64,000 nt of DNA from Sphingomonas sp. SCN 67-18 (GTDB lineage: Bacteria > Pseudomonadota > Alphaproteobacteria > Sphingomonadales > Sphingomonadaceae): contig NZ_MEFG01000017.1 in the NCBI RefSeq assembly GCF_001724715.1, positions 115,525 to 179,524 on the forward strand. The letters are read 5' to 3'. The position numbers and the translations under genes are program-made. How positions within the stretch are numbered: the first letter of the stretch is position 1; each line of letters opens with the position of its first letter. Below, one piece after another: positions 1 to 12,078 of the stretch. Below the pieces are notes generated by a model. It ran no database searches, was not told where the DNA came from, and was given only the letters and a program-made list of their open reading frames with translations.

Positions 1-448
1 CGGCTTCGGATGTGATCTTCGCCTTGGGCGTCGCCGCGTTGACCACGAAGATCAGCGGCTTGCCGGCCCGGTCGCACAGATCGACCGTCGCGCCCACGGC
101 GCGCAGATCGTGCGGGCTGGGGCGGGTCGGGATGACGATGAGTTCCGCCACCTGGATCACGCTCTGGATCGCCATGGTGATCGCCGGGGGCGTGTCGATG
201 ACGGCAAGCTTGAAACCCTGCTGCCGCAGCATCTCGAGGTCCGCCGCCAGCCGCGCCACGGTGGTTTGCGCAAATGCCGGATATTCGGCTTCCCGTTCGT
301 TCCACCAATCGGCCAGAGAGCCCTGGGGATCAATGTCGATAAGCACGACCGGGCCCGCGCCCGCTCGCTGGGCCTGCACGGCGAGATGCCCGGACAAGGT
401 GGTCTTGCCGGACCCGCCTTTCTGCGATGCCATCGCTAAAACGCGCAT
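1..448 (-). CDS. ParA-family ATPase (3' end beyond window)
   Basis: The reverse-strand reading frame opens at the ATG at 448 and runs off the left edge without a stop, so only about 149 N-terminal residues are visible. It starts MRVLAMASQKGGSGKTTLS, a deviant Walker A box typical of the ParA/MinD family. A Walker A' segment (LIDIDPQGS) and a Walker B-like VIDTPP follow. The family forms ATP-driven dimers that position DNA or protein cargo. The N-terminus does not match the division-site protein MipZ, and no parB is visible, so the cargo is unknown. The sequence AAAGGGGAAAAC just before the ATG is a good ribosome binding site. Confidence 0.88.
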   Translation of the reverse strand, partial: MRVLAMASQKGGSGKTTLSGHLAVQAQRAGAGPVVLIDIDPQGSLADWWNEREAEYPAFAQTTVARLAADLEMLRQQGFKLAVIDTPPAITMAIQSVIQVAELIVIPTRPSPHDLRAVGATVDLCDRAGKPLIFVVNAATPKAKITSEA

Positions 449-870
449 GTTTTCCCCTTTGGGTGACCATCGTTCACCGCCGCAGTGCCATGCGTGTCGC
501 TAAAATCCGGTTAATATCTCCGGTCCGGCATGGCGGGGCCTCCGGCGCGCCGCCGGGGATCCGGCACCCCCGCCACGGTGCGGACCGCCGCGAGAGCGGG
601 TATCGACCTATAGAAATCGATTAAGATATATGAATTTCAAGGCTATTCTTTATCTGTGTAATATAATTTCACGTATTTTAATGATTAGGGATGAACATCA
701 TGCCCATCATGGCACATAGATGACATATATATTCTACATGGCAAATCAAATCGTTATCAAATCGCAACGAAAAAGATATTGCGGTTTTTAGCGCTTTCCG
801 TAAGGGAAATTCGCCGATTCCCGCGCGGGCGGGGCTGGCGTTGGGCAATTGATTATACTGTCGAGGCGAG
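449..870. other. 422-bp intergenic region with an AT-rich core
   Basis: No convincing gene lies here. Positions about 449-600 resemble the GC-rich background and should hold the promoter of the leftward ParA gene. Positions about 605-800 are markedly AT-rich compared with the rest of the window. The right part leads into the antitoxin gene and contains TATACT at 854-859, a possible -10 element without a clear -35. The 8-bp arms AATTGATT (847-854) and AATCAATT (893-900) form an inverted repeat around the antitoxin start and could be an operator. No toxin-like reading frame was found on either strand. Confidence 0.5.
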
Positions 871-1155
871 ATGTTACACACCGGCTCTACGCAATCAATT
901 CAACGAGAATTCGACGATCACGAAGAAATAATTGTAAATTATTTGGATTCTTCGTTTGAAACGGGCGACCCCGCGATCATCCGCCACACCCTGTTCCAGA
1001 TCGCGCGCGCGCACGGCATGAGCGAGCTGGCCCGCGATACCGGCATGGCGCGCGAGGCGCTTTACCGGGCGCTGGGCGAAAACGGCAACCCGACGCTGAA
1101 CACTTTGCTGAAAGTCGCCCATGCCCTCGGCGTGCGGCTGGCCATCAAGGGCTGA
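871..1155 (+). CDS. HigA-like addiction-module antitoxin (orphan, helix-turn-helix)
   Basis: The 94-residue protein matches the COG3636-type 'addiction module antidote' pattern. It has an N-terminal DDHEEIIVNYLDSSFETGDP stretch, then a Xre-like helix-turn-helix from about residue 45 (ARAHGMSELARDTGMAREAL), ending in NPTLNTLLKVAHALGVRL. Such proteins bind DNA and usually neutralise a RelE/HigB toxin encoded next to them. No toxin gene is present upstream or downstream here, so this copy may be solitary or purely regulatory. GAGGCGAG directly before the ATG serves as the ribosome binding site. The first third of the gene is AT-rich like the upstream gap; the rest has normal high GC. Confidence 0.8.
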   Translation: MLHTGSTQSIQREFDDHEEIIVNYLDSSFETGDPAIIRHTLFQIARAHGMSELARDTGMAREALYRALGENGNPTLNTLLKVAHALGVRLAIKG

Positions 1156-1264
1156 ACACCCCGCGCCCGCCGATTCCGCCGGATCGGATGGTCTGACTAA
1201 TGCAACATTAACAATGACTGCCTATAGCTTCCGGTCGATTATTCATCGGGAAGAGTGGGTGGAC

Positions 1265-2131
1265 ATGACGTTGCGGGCCGTTTTCCTGACGCTGGCCATG
1301 ACATTGCCGGGCTGGACATCCGCCCCGGCGCTGGCCGATGTCCGCGCCGGCGTGGAGGCGTGGGAGAATGGCGACTATCAGCACGCAATAGAGCAATGGC
1401 GTGATCCGGCCGAAAAAGGTGACGCCAGCGCGCAGTTCAACCTGGCCCAGGCCTATCGCCTGGGGCGCGGCGTGCCGGTGGATATGAAGGCGGCCGAGCA
1501 ATGGTATCGCAAGGCGGCCTTGCAGGGCCACGCCGACGCCGAGGATAATTACGGGCTGGCGCTGTTCCTGAACGGCAAGCAGCGCGAGGCCATGCCGTGG
1601 ATCCGCAAGGCCGCCGCGCGCGGCGAGCCCCGCGCGCTCTATGTGCTGGGCACCGCCAGCTTCAACGGCGATCTGGCGGAAAAAGACTGGCCGCGCGCCT
1701 ATGCCCTGCTGTCCCGCGCGTCGGCGCTGGGCATTTCGCAGGCCACCGCCAGCCTGGCCCAGGTCGACCGCTTCCTCTCCCCCGAGCAAAGGCAGCGTGG
1801 CCTTGCCCTCGCCCGCGAGGCCGAGATCGCGCCGGAACGCCAGGCCATGCCGGCCGCGCTGAAGGCGCCCGCAGCGCCATTCAAGCCCGTGCTCAACGCC
1901 AAATCGTGGCGGGTCCAGCTTGGCGCGTTCAGCACCGAAGCGAATGCCCGCACCCTTTGGGGCCGCTTGTCGGCGCGCAATGCCGAGCTGAAACCGCTTG
2001 AGCCCTATCTGATGAAATCGAGCGGCCTGACCCGGCTTCAGGCCGGGCCGGTTGCGGGCAAGGCGGCCGCCGACGCGCTGTGCGCGGCGCTCGCCAGGGG
2101 CGGCAACGCCTGCATTCCCGTCGCGCCCTAA
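1265..2131 (+). CDS. Sel1-repeat and SPOR-domain envelope protein
   Basis: The 288-residue protein begins with a signal peptide (MTLRAVFLTLAMTLPGWTSA...ALA). Sel1-like/TPR repeats follow (for example AQFNLAQAYRLGRGVPVD and AEQWYRKAALQGHADAEDNY). From about residue 213 there is a SPOR domain beginning KSWRVQLGAFS. SPOR domains bind glycan strands stripped of stem peptides, often at the division septum, so a periplasmic peptidoglycan-binding role is inferred. An in-frame ATG lies at 1121, but the start at 1265 is preferred because it is followed at once by the signal peptide. The stop overlaps the stop of convergent serB. Confidence 0.85.
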   Translation: MTLRAVFLTLAMTLPGWTSAPALADVRAGVEAWENGDYQHAIEQWRDPAEKGDASAQFNLAQAYRLGRGVPVDMKAAEQWYRKAALQGHADAEDNYGLALFLNGKQREAMPWIRKAAARGEPRALYVLGTASFNGDLAEKDWPRAYALLSRASALGISQATASLAQVDRFLSPEQRQRGLALAREAEIAPERQAMPAALKAPAAPFKPVLNAKSWRVQLGAFSTEANARTLWGRLSARNAELKPLEPYLMKSSGLTRLQAGPVAGKAAADALCAALARGGNACIPVAP

Positions 2132-3009
2132 TCCAGCACCCAATCCCGCCGGGCGATGCCCTGCGCGTAAAGCAGTGAATGAAGATCGCCATGGTCGATC
2201 CGCGCCCCAGCCGCCGCCGCCGTCGCCGGCTTGGCATGATAGGCGACGCCCAGCCCCGCCGCCTGGATCATCGGGATATCATTGGCGCCGTCACCCACGG
2301 CCAGCGCCTGACCCGCCGTCAGCCCGTGCGCGGCGATGGCCGCGTCCAGTTCTATCCGCTTGCGGTCTGAACCGACAATCGGCCGGCCGACCGTTCCATC
2401 CAGCCTGCCGTCCGTCAGGCCAAGCCGGTTGGAGACCGCCCGGTCGAAGCCGATTTCCGCTGCGACACGGTCTGCGAAATGGGTGAAACCGCCCGACACC
2501 AGCACCGCATGGCCGCCGCGCGCGCGCATTGTGCGGACCAGCGGCTTCGCGCCGGGCATGATCCGCACCCGTTCCTCATAGCAGCGATCGAGCACCGCCG
2601 CCTCAAGCCCCGCCAGCAGCGCCACGCGCCCGGTGAGCGCGCCCTCAAAATCGATTTCGCCGCGCATCGCCCGTTCGGTCACTGCGGAAATCTCGGCGCG
2701 CAGCCCCGCATAATCGGCCAGTTCGTCGATGCATTCGACGGTGATCATGGTCGAATCCATGTCCGCGATCAGCAATTGCTTCTCACGCCCTTGCTCCGCC
2801 TGCACCACCGCGTCCACGGCAGGAAAGGCGCCTTCGAGCTCAGCCCGGGCCGCGGCGGGATCGGCAGCGAATGTCAGGTCGGCCGCCGCGTCCGCGTCGA
2901 TCCAGCGCCAATCGCCCGGCGCGCAGCCCGCCGCCGCCAGCCGGTCGCGCCCCGCTGAAATATCGCCCCCATCGAGCCGATCGGCTGCTATCAGCGTGGC
3001 GATGAACAT
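2128..3009 (-). CDS. serB: Phosphoserine phosphatase SerB
   Basis: The 293-residue protein is a HAD-superfamily phosphatase catalysing the last step of serine synthesis, phosphoserine to serine plus phosphate. The catalytic motif I DMDST is at residues 83-87, followed by the SerB signature [13 protein letters not shown]. Motif II (LVSGGF) and motif IV ([10 protein letters not shown]) are intact. An N-terminal extension of about 80 residues resembles the small regulatory domain of other proteobacterial SerB proteins. The ATG at 3009 overlaps the divergent miaA start codon by two bases, so no classical intergenic promoter exists between them. The TAG stop overlaps the stop of the upstream Sel1/SPOR gene. 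Confidence 0.95.
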   Translation of the reverse strand: MFIATLIAADRLDGGDISAGRDRLAAAGCAPGDWRWIDADAAADLTFAADPAAARAELEGAFPAVDAVVQAEQGREKQLLIADMDSTMITVECIDELADYAGLRAEISAVTERAMRGEIDFEGALTGRVALLAGLEAAVLDRCYEERVRIMPGAKPLVRTMRARGGHAVLVSGGFTHFADRVAAEIGFDRAVSNRLGLTDGRLDGTVGRPIVGSDRKRIELDAAIAAHGLTAGQALAVGDGANDIPMIQAAGLGVAYHAKPATAAAAGARIDHGDLHSLLYAQGIARRDWVLD

Positions 3010-3964
3010 GACGCACTCCCTGGATCGGCCACCCCCGCGGCCCGCGGTCGCGCTTATTGCGGGACCGACGGCCAGCGGCAAGTCCGCTCTGGCGATGCGG
3101 CTGGCGGCGCGCACGCCGGCGACGATCATCAATGCGGATTCCGCGCAGGTTTATGCAGACCTCCGCGTCCTTTCCGCCCGCCCGGACGCGCACGATATCG
3201 CGGCGGTGCCGCACCGGCTGTTCGGCCATGTCGACGGCGCCGAGGCCTGTTCGGCCGCGGCATGGGCGGTGGACGCGATCCGCGAGATCGACGTGGCGCA
3301 TGGCGAGGGCCGGTTGCCCATCGTCGTCGGCGGCACGGGCCTCTATATCCGCACGCTGCTCGACGGCATTGCGCCCGTCCCCGATATTGACGCCGCCGTG
3401 CGCGCCGCCGTGCGCGCCCTGCCCGTCTCAGATGCCCATGCCGCGCTGACCCGGGAAGACCCCGCCGCCGCCGCTCGGCTGGCCCCCGCCGACATCAGCC
3501 GGGTGGCGCGCGCGCTGGAAGTGGTGCGCTCCACCGGCCGCCCGCTCGCCGCGTGGCAGGCCGAGACGGCGGGCGGCATCGGCGGGCGCATCCGCCTAGT
3601 CCCGCAACTGCTGCTGCCGCCGCGCGAATGGCTGTTCGCCCGCTGCGACGCGCGTTTCGACATCATGCTGGAAACCGGCGCCATCGAGGAGGTCGCACGG
3701 CTGATGGAGCGTGGGCTGGACCCCGCCCTGCCGGTGATGCGCGCCATCGGGGTCCGCGAGATCGCCGGATGGCTGGGCGGGCGGTGGTCGCGCGACGACG
3801 CCGTGGCCGCCGCCAGACTGGCGACGCGGCGCTATGGCAAGCGCCAGTTCACCTGGTTTTCCCACCAGCCGCCGCCGCACTGGCCGCGCATTCACACGCA
3901 ATTGAATAACGATGAATTGGATAATTTGGTAATAAAATTATGTGAAATGGCGTTGACACTATAG
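3008..3964 (+). CDS. miaA: tRNA dimethylallyltransferase MiaA
   Basis: The 318-residue enzyme transfers a dimethylallyl group to A37 of tRNAs reading UNN codons. The P-loop GPTASGKS lies at residues 19-26. It is followed by the family motifs [12 protein letters not shown] (substrate binding), [10 protein letters not shown] and [25 protein letters not shown] and the [11 protein letters not shown] motif lie near the C-terminus. The frame stays open far upstream, but homologues begin just before the P-loop, and the ATG at 3008 fits. The last 60 nt are AT-rich and include TTGACA at 3953-3958, possibly part of the ilvB promoter. Confidence 0.95.
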   Translation: MTHSLDRPPPRPAVALIAGPTASGKSALAMRLAARTPATIINADSAQVYADLRVLSARPDAHDIAAVPHRLFGHVDGAEACSAAAWAVDAIREIDVAHGEGRLPIVVGGTGLYIRTLLDGIAPVPDIDAAVRAAVRALPVSDAHAALTREDPAAAARLAPADISRVARALEVVRSTGRPLAAWQAETAGGIGGRIRLVPQLLLPPREWLFARCDARFDIMLETGAIEEVARLMERGLDPALPVMRAIGVREIAGWLGGRWSRDDAVAAARLATRRYGKRQFTWFSHQPPPHWPRIHTQLNNDELDNLVIKLCEMALTL

Positions 3965-4036
3965 TTTTCTACAGCTAGCCCCCGCTTGCGCCATTCTATA
4001 TTGCGGCGCAGCAGAGCATATACGGAAAGGCAGGTC

Positions 4037-7387
<3,351 letters not shown>

Positions 7388-7395
7388 ACGGCGGC

Positions 7396-7424
7396 GGGCG
7401 GGCGCCTTTTCACGGCGTCCGCCC
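7396..7424 (+). terminator. GC-rich stem-loop after ilvC
   Basis: Arms GGGCGGGCGCC (7396-7406) and GGCGTCCGCCC (7414-7424) form an 11-bp stem with one G-T pair and a 7-nt loop. It lies 8 nt past the ilvC stop. There is no U-tract after it, so it may be a partial terminator or an mRNA-stabilising structure rather than a classical intrinsic terminator. Confidence 0.5.
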
Positions 7425-7461
7425 TCGCTTCCTGCGGCAAGGCGGATTATCGGGCTTTGCC

Positions 7462-8787
7462 ATGACCCATCAGATTCACATCATCGGCGGCGGACTGGCC
7501 GGATCGGAAGCCGCCTGGCAACTGGCCCGCGCGGGCGTGCGCGTGCGCCTGTCCGAAATGCGGGGGGTTGAATCCACCGCCGCGCACCAGGGCGACGATT
7601 TCGCCGAGCTGGTCTGCTCCAACAGCTTTCGTTCCGACGATGCCGAGCGCAACGCCGTGGGCTTGCTGCACGCCGAGATGCGGGCGCTGGATTCGCTCAT
7701 CATGGCGCAGGCGGAAATCCACAAGGTGCCCGCCGGATCCGCGCTGGCGGTGGACCGCGACGGGTTTTCGCGGGGCGTGACCGATGCGCTGACCGCCCAC
7801 CCCAATATCGAGGTCGCGCGCGAGCGCGTCGACGCCCTGCCCCCGCCCGGCGGCGCGCCGGTGATTGTCGCCACCGGGCCGTTGACCGCCGCGCGGCTGG
7901 CGGAATCGATCGGCGCGGCGACAGGATCGGACGCGCTGGCCTTTTTCGACGCCATCGCCCCTATCGTGCACCGCGACAGCATCGACATGTCTATCGCCTG
8001 GTTCCAGTCCCGCTGGAACAAGGGGGACGGCAAGGATTATATCAACTGCCCGCTGGACAAGGAGCAGTATCTCGCCTTCCACCGGGGCCTGATCGACGGG
8101 GAAAAGGGCGAATTCAAGGAGTGGGAGCGCGACACCCCCTATTTCGAAGGCTGCATGCCCATTGAAGTGATGGCGGAGCGCGGGGTGGAGACGCTGCGCT
8201 ACGGCCCGATGAAGCCGGTGGGTCTGGACGATCCGCGCACCGGGCGCTGGCCCTATGCCGCCGTGCAGCTGAGGCAGGATAATGCGCTTGGCACGCTGTG
8301 GAACATCGTCGGCTTCCAGACCAAGCTGAAACATGCCGAACAGGTGCGCCTGTTCCGCACCATTCCCGGCCTTGAAAATGCGGAATTTGCGCGGCTGGGC
8401 GGTTTGCACCGGAATACTTTCATCAACTCCCCCCGGTTGCTGGACGCGCAGTTGCGCTTGAAAAGCGCGCCGCATGTCCGCTTTGCGGGGCAGATCACCG
8501 GATGCGAAGGCTATGTCGAATCATCGGCGATCGGCCTCATCGCGGCCCGGTTCGCGGCGGCGGAACTGGCCGGGCGGGTGCTGGAGCCGCCGCCCTCGAC
8601 CACCGCGATCGGCGCGCTGCTGGGCCACATCACGGGCGGCGCGGATGCCGACAGCTATCAGCCGATGAACGTGAATTTCGGCCTGTTCCCGCCGCTGACC
8701 GAACGCGCGAAAAAGGCCGACCGCAAGGGCATGATGACCGCGCGCGCCCGCGCGGACTTGCAGCAGTGGATTGAAGCGACGGCCTGA
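7462..8787 (+). CDS. trmFO: FAD/folate-dependent tRNA (m5U54) methyltransferase TrmFO
   Basis: The 441-residue flavoprotein methylates U54 in the T-loop of tRNAs using methylenetetrahydrofolate. The FAD-binding motif [19 protein letters not shown] lies at residues 7-25. It is followed by the family signatures [30 protein letters not shown] and a C-terminal FGLFPPL segment. Reading is open upstream, but the ATG at 7462 directly precedes the FAD motif. It is co-oriented with ilvC but separated by a hairpin. The stop abuts the stop of the convergent EF-hand gene with no spacer. Confidence 0.95.
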   Translation: MTHQIHIIGGGLAGSEAAWQLARAGVRVRLSEMRGVESTAAHQGDDFAELVCSNSFRSDDAERNAVGLLHAEMRALDSLIMAQAEIHKVPAGSALAVDRDGFSRGVTDALTAHPNIEVARERVDALPPPGGAPVIVATGPLTAARLAESIGAATGSDALAFFDAIAPIVHRDSIDMSIAWFQSRWNKGDGKDYINCPLDKEQYLAFHRGLIDGEKGEFKEWERDTPYFEGCMPIEVMAERGVETLRYGPMKPVGLDDPRTGRWPYAAVQLRQDNALGTLWNIVGFQTKLKHAEQVRLFRTIPGLENAEFARLGGLHRNTFINSPRLLDAQLRLKSAPHVRFAGQITGCEGYVESSAIGLIAARFAAAELAGRVLEPPPSTTAIGALLGHITGGADADSYQPMNVNFGLFPPLTERAKKADRKGMMTARARADLQQWIEATA

Positions 8788-9246
8788 TCAGCCGTCTTCA
8801 TCCGCCGGGCGCGGCGGCGGGCAATCGCGGCGCGCAGGCGTCTTGCGGACCGCCCTGGTGGTTTGGAATTCGGCCCGGTCGAGCGCGGCGGATTTGTCCC
8901 GATCCGCCGTTGCGAACTTGCCGGTCGTTTTTGCCGCCCATTCCTCAAAGCTCAATCGGCCGTCGCCATTGCTGTCCAGCTTCGCATAGGCCTTGCGGCG
9001 GCTGGCGAGATATTCTTCACGCGTGATGCGCCCGTCACGATCCTTGTCATAACGGTCGAACCGCTTTTCCTCGCGCGTGCGATCAGTGGCGCGGGGCGGA
9101 TCCGCCAGCGCATCGCCCTCCGCAGGCGGGCCGGCGGCGGGCGCGGCAGCGATGGCGCGCACCCCCTCGGCCCGGTCGCTCCAAAGGAAAAAGCCCGCCG
9201 CAACCAGCAGCAGCGCCGCCGCGACACCGGCGAGAAACCGCGCCAT
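8788..9246 (-). CDS. EF-hand calcium-binding protein, membrane-anchored or exported
   Basis: The 152-residue protein begins with a hydrophobic segment (MARFLAGVAAALLLVAAGFF), an uncleaved anchor or a signal peptide. The remainder carries three EF-hand-like loops: DKDRDGRITREE and DSNGDGRLSFEE are canonical, and DRDKSAALDRAE is weaker. Calcium binding outside the inner membrane is inferred; a specific role is not known. The ATG at 9246 is chosen over a TTG two codons upstream because GAGGGGG sits 7 nt before it. The tail is rich in proline, arginine and aspartate. Confidence 0.75.
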   Translation of the reverse strand: MARFLAGVAAALLLVAAGFFLWSDRAEGVRAIAAAPAAGPPAEGDALADPPRATDRTREEKRFDRYDKDRDGRITREEYLASRRKAYAKLDSNGDGRLSFEEWAAKTTGKFATADRDKSAALDRAEFQTTRAVRKTPARRDCPPPRPADEDG

Positions 9247-9308
9247 ATCCAAACCCCCTCGGCCAGTCCGGGGTTCAGGCTATTCCTTTTTCCATGAACC
9301 GCAAAGGC

Positions 9309-10001
9309 TTACCTCCCGGTGACGCGATGCGCGACGGCGCGGAGCAGCCGCGCGGGAGACCCGAGCCGGCGGGGCTTGCCCAGCCCCGCCGCCACATCGC
9401 GCCGCGCCAGCACCGTCAGCAGGCCAAGGGCACGCAAGCGGCCCGGCCAGCGGCGCGGCGCGTTCGACAGCGCAACGCCCGCCGCGTCCAGCGCCGCCTG
9501 CGCCGTCGCCCTGTCCGAACAGTGGAAGGCGAGATCCGCCAGCGCCCAGCCGCGTCCGGCCGCGCATATTTCTCCGGTCGGCGCCTCACCGGCCATGCGC
9601 GTGGCGGCATCGAACGCCGCCGCGCCCCTGCCCTGCGCATAGGCATCCAGCTGGCCGGGACCGAGGGGGAATGGCTCGATCAGCATCTCCCATCCCTCGA
9701 CCAGCGGCAGCAGGGCGGCGGGCGTGAGATGGTAGCGCGGCAGGGTAGCCGCCATGGCCCGCAGCAGCGGCTCCGCCGGCGGGGGCGCGGTATTCAGCGC
9801 CGCCATGGCGCCATGCCACCATGTCAGGCGCATCTGGCCGATCATCGGCTCCGTCGTCGAGCGAACGATGTCGCCCAGCCTTTCATCCAGCGACCACAGC
9901 AGCGCCATCCCGTCGCGCGCCCGGGCCGGCGCATAAGCGAGGGCCAGCCTGCGCTCAGGATCGGCCAGCGCCGCGGCCCCAAGGTCAATTTCGTTCCTCA
10001 T
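9309..10001 (-). CDS. Squalene/phytoene synthase family-like protein, probably non-catalytic
   Basis: The 230-residue all-helical protein resembles the squalene/phytoene synthase family (RRLALAYAPARARDGMALLW, MIGQMRLTWWHGAM). Only one weak acidic motif (DERLGD) is visible, and the second aspartate-rich motif expected late in the protein is absent. The reading is a family relative without synthase chemistry, similar in idea to the mitochondrial complex I assembly factor NDUFAF6. A GTG at 10013 is an alternative start, since neither has a strong ribosome binding site. No carotenoid genes are nearby. Confidence 0.65.
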   Translation of the reverse strand: MRNEIDLGAAALADPERRLALAYAPARARDGMALLWSLDERLGDIVRSTTEPMIGQMRLTWWHGAMAALNTAPPPAEPLLRAMAATLPRYHLTPAALLPLVEGWEMLIEPFPLGPGQLDAYAQGRGAAAFDAATRMAGEAPTGEICAAGRGWALADLAFHCSDRATAQAALDAAGVALSNAPRRWPGRLRALGLLTVLARRDVAAGLGKPRRLGSPARLLRAVAHRVTGR

Positions 10002-10091
10002 CGGGACAGACACGCAACCAAAAATGGAAAATGCGCCATTAACCCTCTCGTTTCAGCAGGGATTAGCTGTGTTCTGGTAGAGGAGCGCAGC

Positions 10092-10115
10092 ATGAACCAC
10101 TCTTGCGCCCGCTAG
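10092..10115 (+). other. Possible 7-codon leader peptide before the TadG-like gene
   Basis: An ATG at 10092 follows AGAGGAGCGCAGC, a stronger ribosome binding site than most in the window. It is followed by six codons (NHSCAR) and TAG at 10113-10115. The main gene's ATG is 10 nt further on. This arrangement could couple or attenuate translation of the pilus-type operon. Because it is so short, chance cannot be excluded. Confidence 0.3.
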
Positions 10116-10125
10116 GACAGGCTGA

Positions 10126-12078
10126 ATGACGGATAAATCGACGAAGCCGGAAACGCGCAAGCGTTCATTGGCCGCGCTGCTCGCCGATACGACGGGCAAC
10201 ACCATCGCCATCATGGCCGCCTCCCTGTTGCCGTTGACGGCAATGGCGGGCTCGGCGATCGACATGAGCCGCCTCTATGTCGCAAAGGTCCGCCTGCAGC
10301 AAGCCTGTGACGCCGGCGCCCTGGCGGGCCGCCGCTTCATGGTCGACAATACGCTGGACGAAAATTCCCGCGAACAGGCGACGAAATTCTTCAACTTCAA
10401 CTTCCCTGAAGGCTGGTTCCGCACGACGTCGGTCAGCTTCGAGCCGACGCTGAATGCGCAAGGGCAGGTGGAGGCGGTGGCGCGCGCCACCGTGCCGATG
10501 GTCATCATGCAGGCATTCGGCAAAGATCCGGTGCCGCTTTCGGTGAATTGCGAGGCGAAGTTCGAATTGTCGAACACGGATGTGATGTTCGTGCTCGATA
10601 CAACCGGATCGATGAACTGCGCCGCCGCAGATACCGAAGCGAGCTGCAGCAACAACGGCAATGTCGAGAAGAGCAATGCGCGCATCAAGGCGCTGCGCAC
10701 CGCGGTGATCAGCTTCTACGATACCATCGAGGGCACCGTCGACAGCACGGCGCGCCTGCGGTTCGGATTCATGCCATATTCGACCAGCGTCAATGTCGGA
10801 AAACTGCTGCCGTCGGCATATCTGGTTGACGATTGGACCTACCAGTCGCGCGTCGCCAATTACACGACTTACGACTATACGGATTCCAGCGGCACGACCT
10901 CCTGGCAGACCTATCCTTCCGGCACGCTGTCTCAGTCCAACTGCCTGAGATATATGAACAATACCGGATCCTATGCGACCGACACCAAAAGTGGTGGTCC
11001 GCCGCCGACGACGGAAACCTATTACACATTCCCGAGCGACGGCGAGGCCACGGCTGGCGGCGCCAATGGCGAATGGGGATGGAGCGGCGCGCCGACGACG
11101 TCCGGAAGCAACCGCAGCTGCCGGCGGAAGCGCACGGAAACCGTGCGCACCTATAGCGGCCGCTTCCGCTTCACGGACTGGACCTACAAGCCGGTGCAAT
11201 ATGATGTCCGCAACTATAAGGCGGGATCAAACGTCACGCTGGCCAACAGCAACAACGGCACCGTCGCGACATCCGGGAGCTATAATGCGCAGCAACTCGC
11301 CACGGCCGGATCGGGTGTAAGCACCATATCCTCGAGCTGGTCGGGCTGCATCGAGGAACGGGACACCAATCCGCAGGCTACCTTCGCCACGGTGCCGAGC
11401 GACGCCTATGACCTCGATCTGGACAGCAAGCCGGATACGACGACCAAGACCCGCTGGCGCCCGCAATGGGACGACCTGCTGTTCGACCGCAGCGGCACCG
11501 CCGAACAGACAACGTCGACTACCCGCACGGCCCAGAGCGCGTCCTGCCCGAAGGAGGCGCGCAGGCTTGCCGCTATGACGAAGTCCGAAGTCCAGACCTA
11601 TGTGGATGCGTCGACCTTCAAGGCCACCGGCAACACCTATCACGATGTCGGGATGATCTGGGGCGCGCGATTCCTGTCGCCGACCGGCATCTTCTCCGCC
11701 GACAACGCCTCGGCGCCGAACGGCAAGCCGATCAGCCGGCACATCATCTTCATGACCGACGGCGCCATGAAACCCGGAACAACCACCTACAGCCTCTACG
11801 CCTATGAAAAACTGGATCGCCGGGTCAGTGGCAGCGCCAACACACCGACTGACTCTGACCTGAAGAGCCGCCACAACGAGCGTTTTGTCGCCATGTGCAA
11901 GGCGGCGCGCGCAATGAACATCACCATCTGGGTCGTCGCCTATGCCCAGACGATGACGGACGAGCTGGAGAAATGTGCGGACCCGGGCAAGGCATTCTAC
12001 GCCTCCAATGACGCGGATCTGAAGGCGCGATTCCAGGCCATCGCCTCCCAGATCGCCGAGCTGAGGCTGTCGAAATGA
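10126..12078 (+). CDS. TadG-like pilus-assembly protein with von Willebrand factor A domain
   Basis: The 650-residue protein has a cytoplasmic N-terminus and a transmembrane segment near residues 25-47 (GNTIAIMAASLLPLTAMAGS), typical of TadE/TadG proteins. A large extracytoplasmic VWA domain follows, with the metal-site motif DTTGSM starting at D158. The VWA domain is split by a long Ser/Thr/Tyr/Gly-rich insertion (about residues 235-480) containing several cysteines. It resumes with HIIFMTDGAMKPG and ends LKARFQAIASQIAELRLS. TadG-type proteins take part in Flp pilus or surface structures. No tadA, tadB or flp gene lies nearby. The stop overlaps the next gene as ATGA. Confidence 0.83.
   Translation: MTDKSTKPETRKRSLAALLADTTGNTIAIMAASLLPLTAMAGSAIDMSRLYVAKVRLQQACDAGALAGRRFMVDNTLDENSREQATKFFNFNFPEGWFRTTSVSFEPTLNAQGQVEAVARATVPMVIMQAFGKDPVPLSVNCEAKFELSNTDVMFVLDTTGSMNCAAADTEASCSNNGNVEKSNARIKALRTAVISFYDTIEGTVDSTARLRFGFMPYSTSVNVGKLLPSAYLVDDWTYQSRVANYTTYDYTDSSGTTSWQTYPSGTLSQSNCLRYMNNTGSYATDTKSGGPPPTTETYYTFPSDGEATAGGANGEWGWSGAPTTSGSNRSCRRKRTETVRTYSGRFRFTDWTYKPVQYDVRNYKAGSNVTLANSNNGTVATSGSYNAQQLATAGSGVSTISSSWSGCIEERDTNPQATFATVPSDAYDLDLDSKPDTTTKTRWRPQWDDLLFDRSGTAEQTTSTTRTAQSASCPKEARRLAAMTKSEVQTYVDASTFKATGNTYHDVGMIWGARFLSPTGIFSADNASAPNGKPISRHIIFMTDGAMKPGTTTYSLYAYEKLDRRVSGSANTPTDSDLKSRHNERFVAMCKAARAMNITIWVVAYAQTMTDELEKCADPGKAFYASNDADLKARFQAIASQIAELRLSK

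Noticed and set aside
678..881. 67-codon reverse-strand open frame in the AT-rich gap
   Set aside because: It has no recognisable domain, covers the antitoxin promoter and start, and its composition looks like non-coding sequence. It could only be revived by conservation evidence.
3953..3981. TTGACA at the end of miaA as a complete ilvB promoter
   Set aside because: The -35 hexamer is perfect, but no acceptable -10 lies 16-18 bp downstream (TAGCCC region). It remains only a hint.
3987..4010. Attenuator hairpin in the ilvB leader
   Set aside because: A 6-bp stem (TGCGCC/GGCGCA) with a 12-nt loop exists, but there is no leader peptide rich in Ile, Leu or Val codons and no U-tract.
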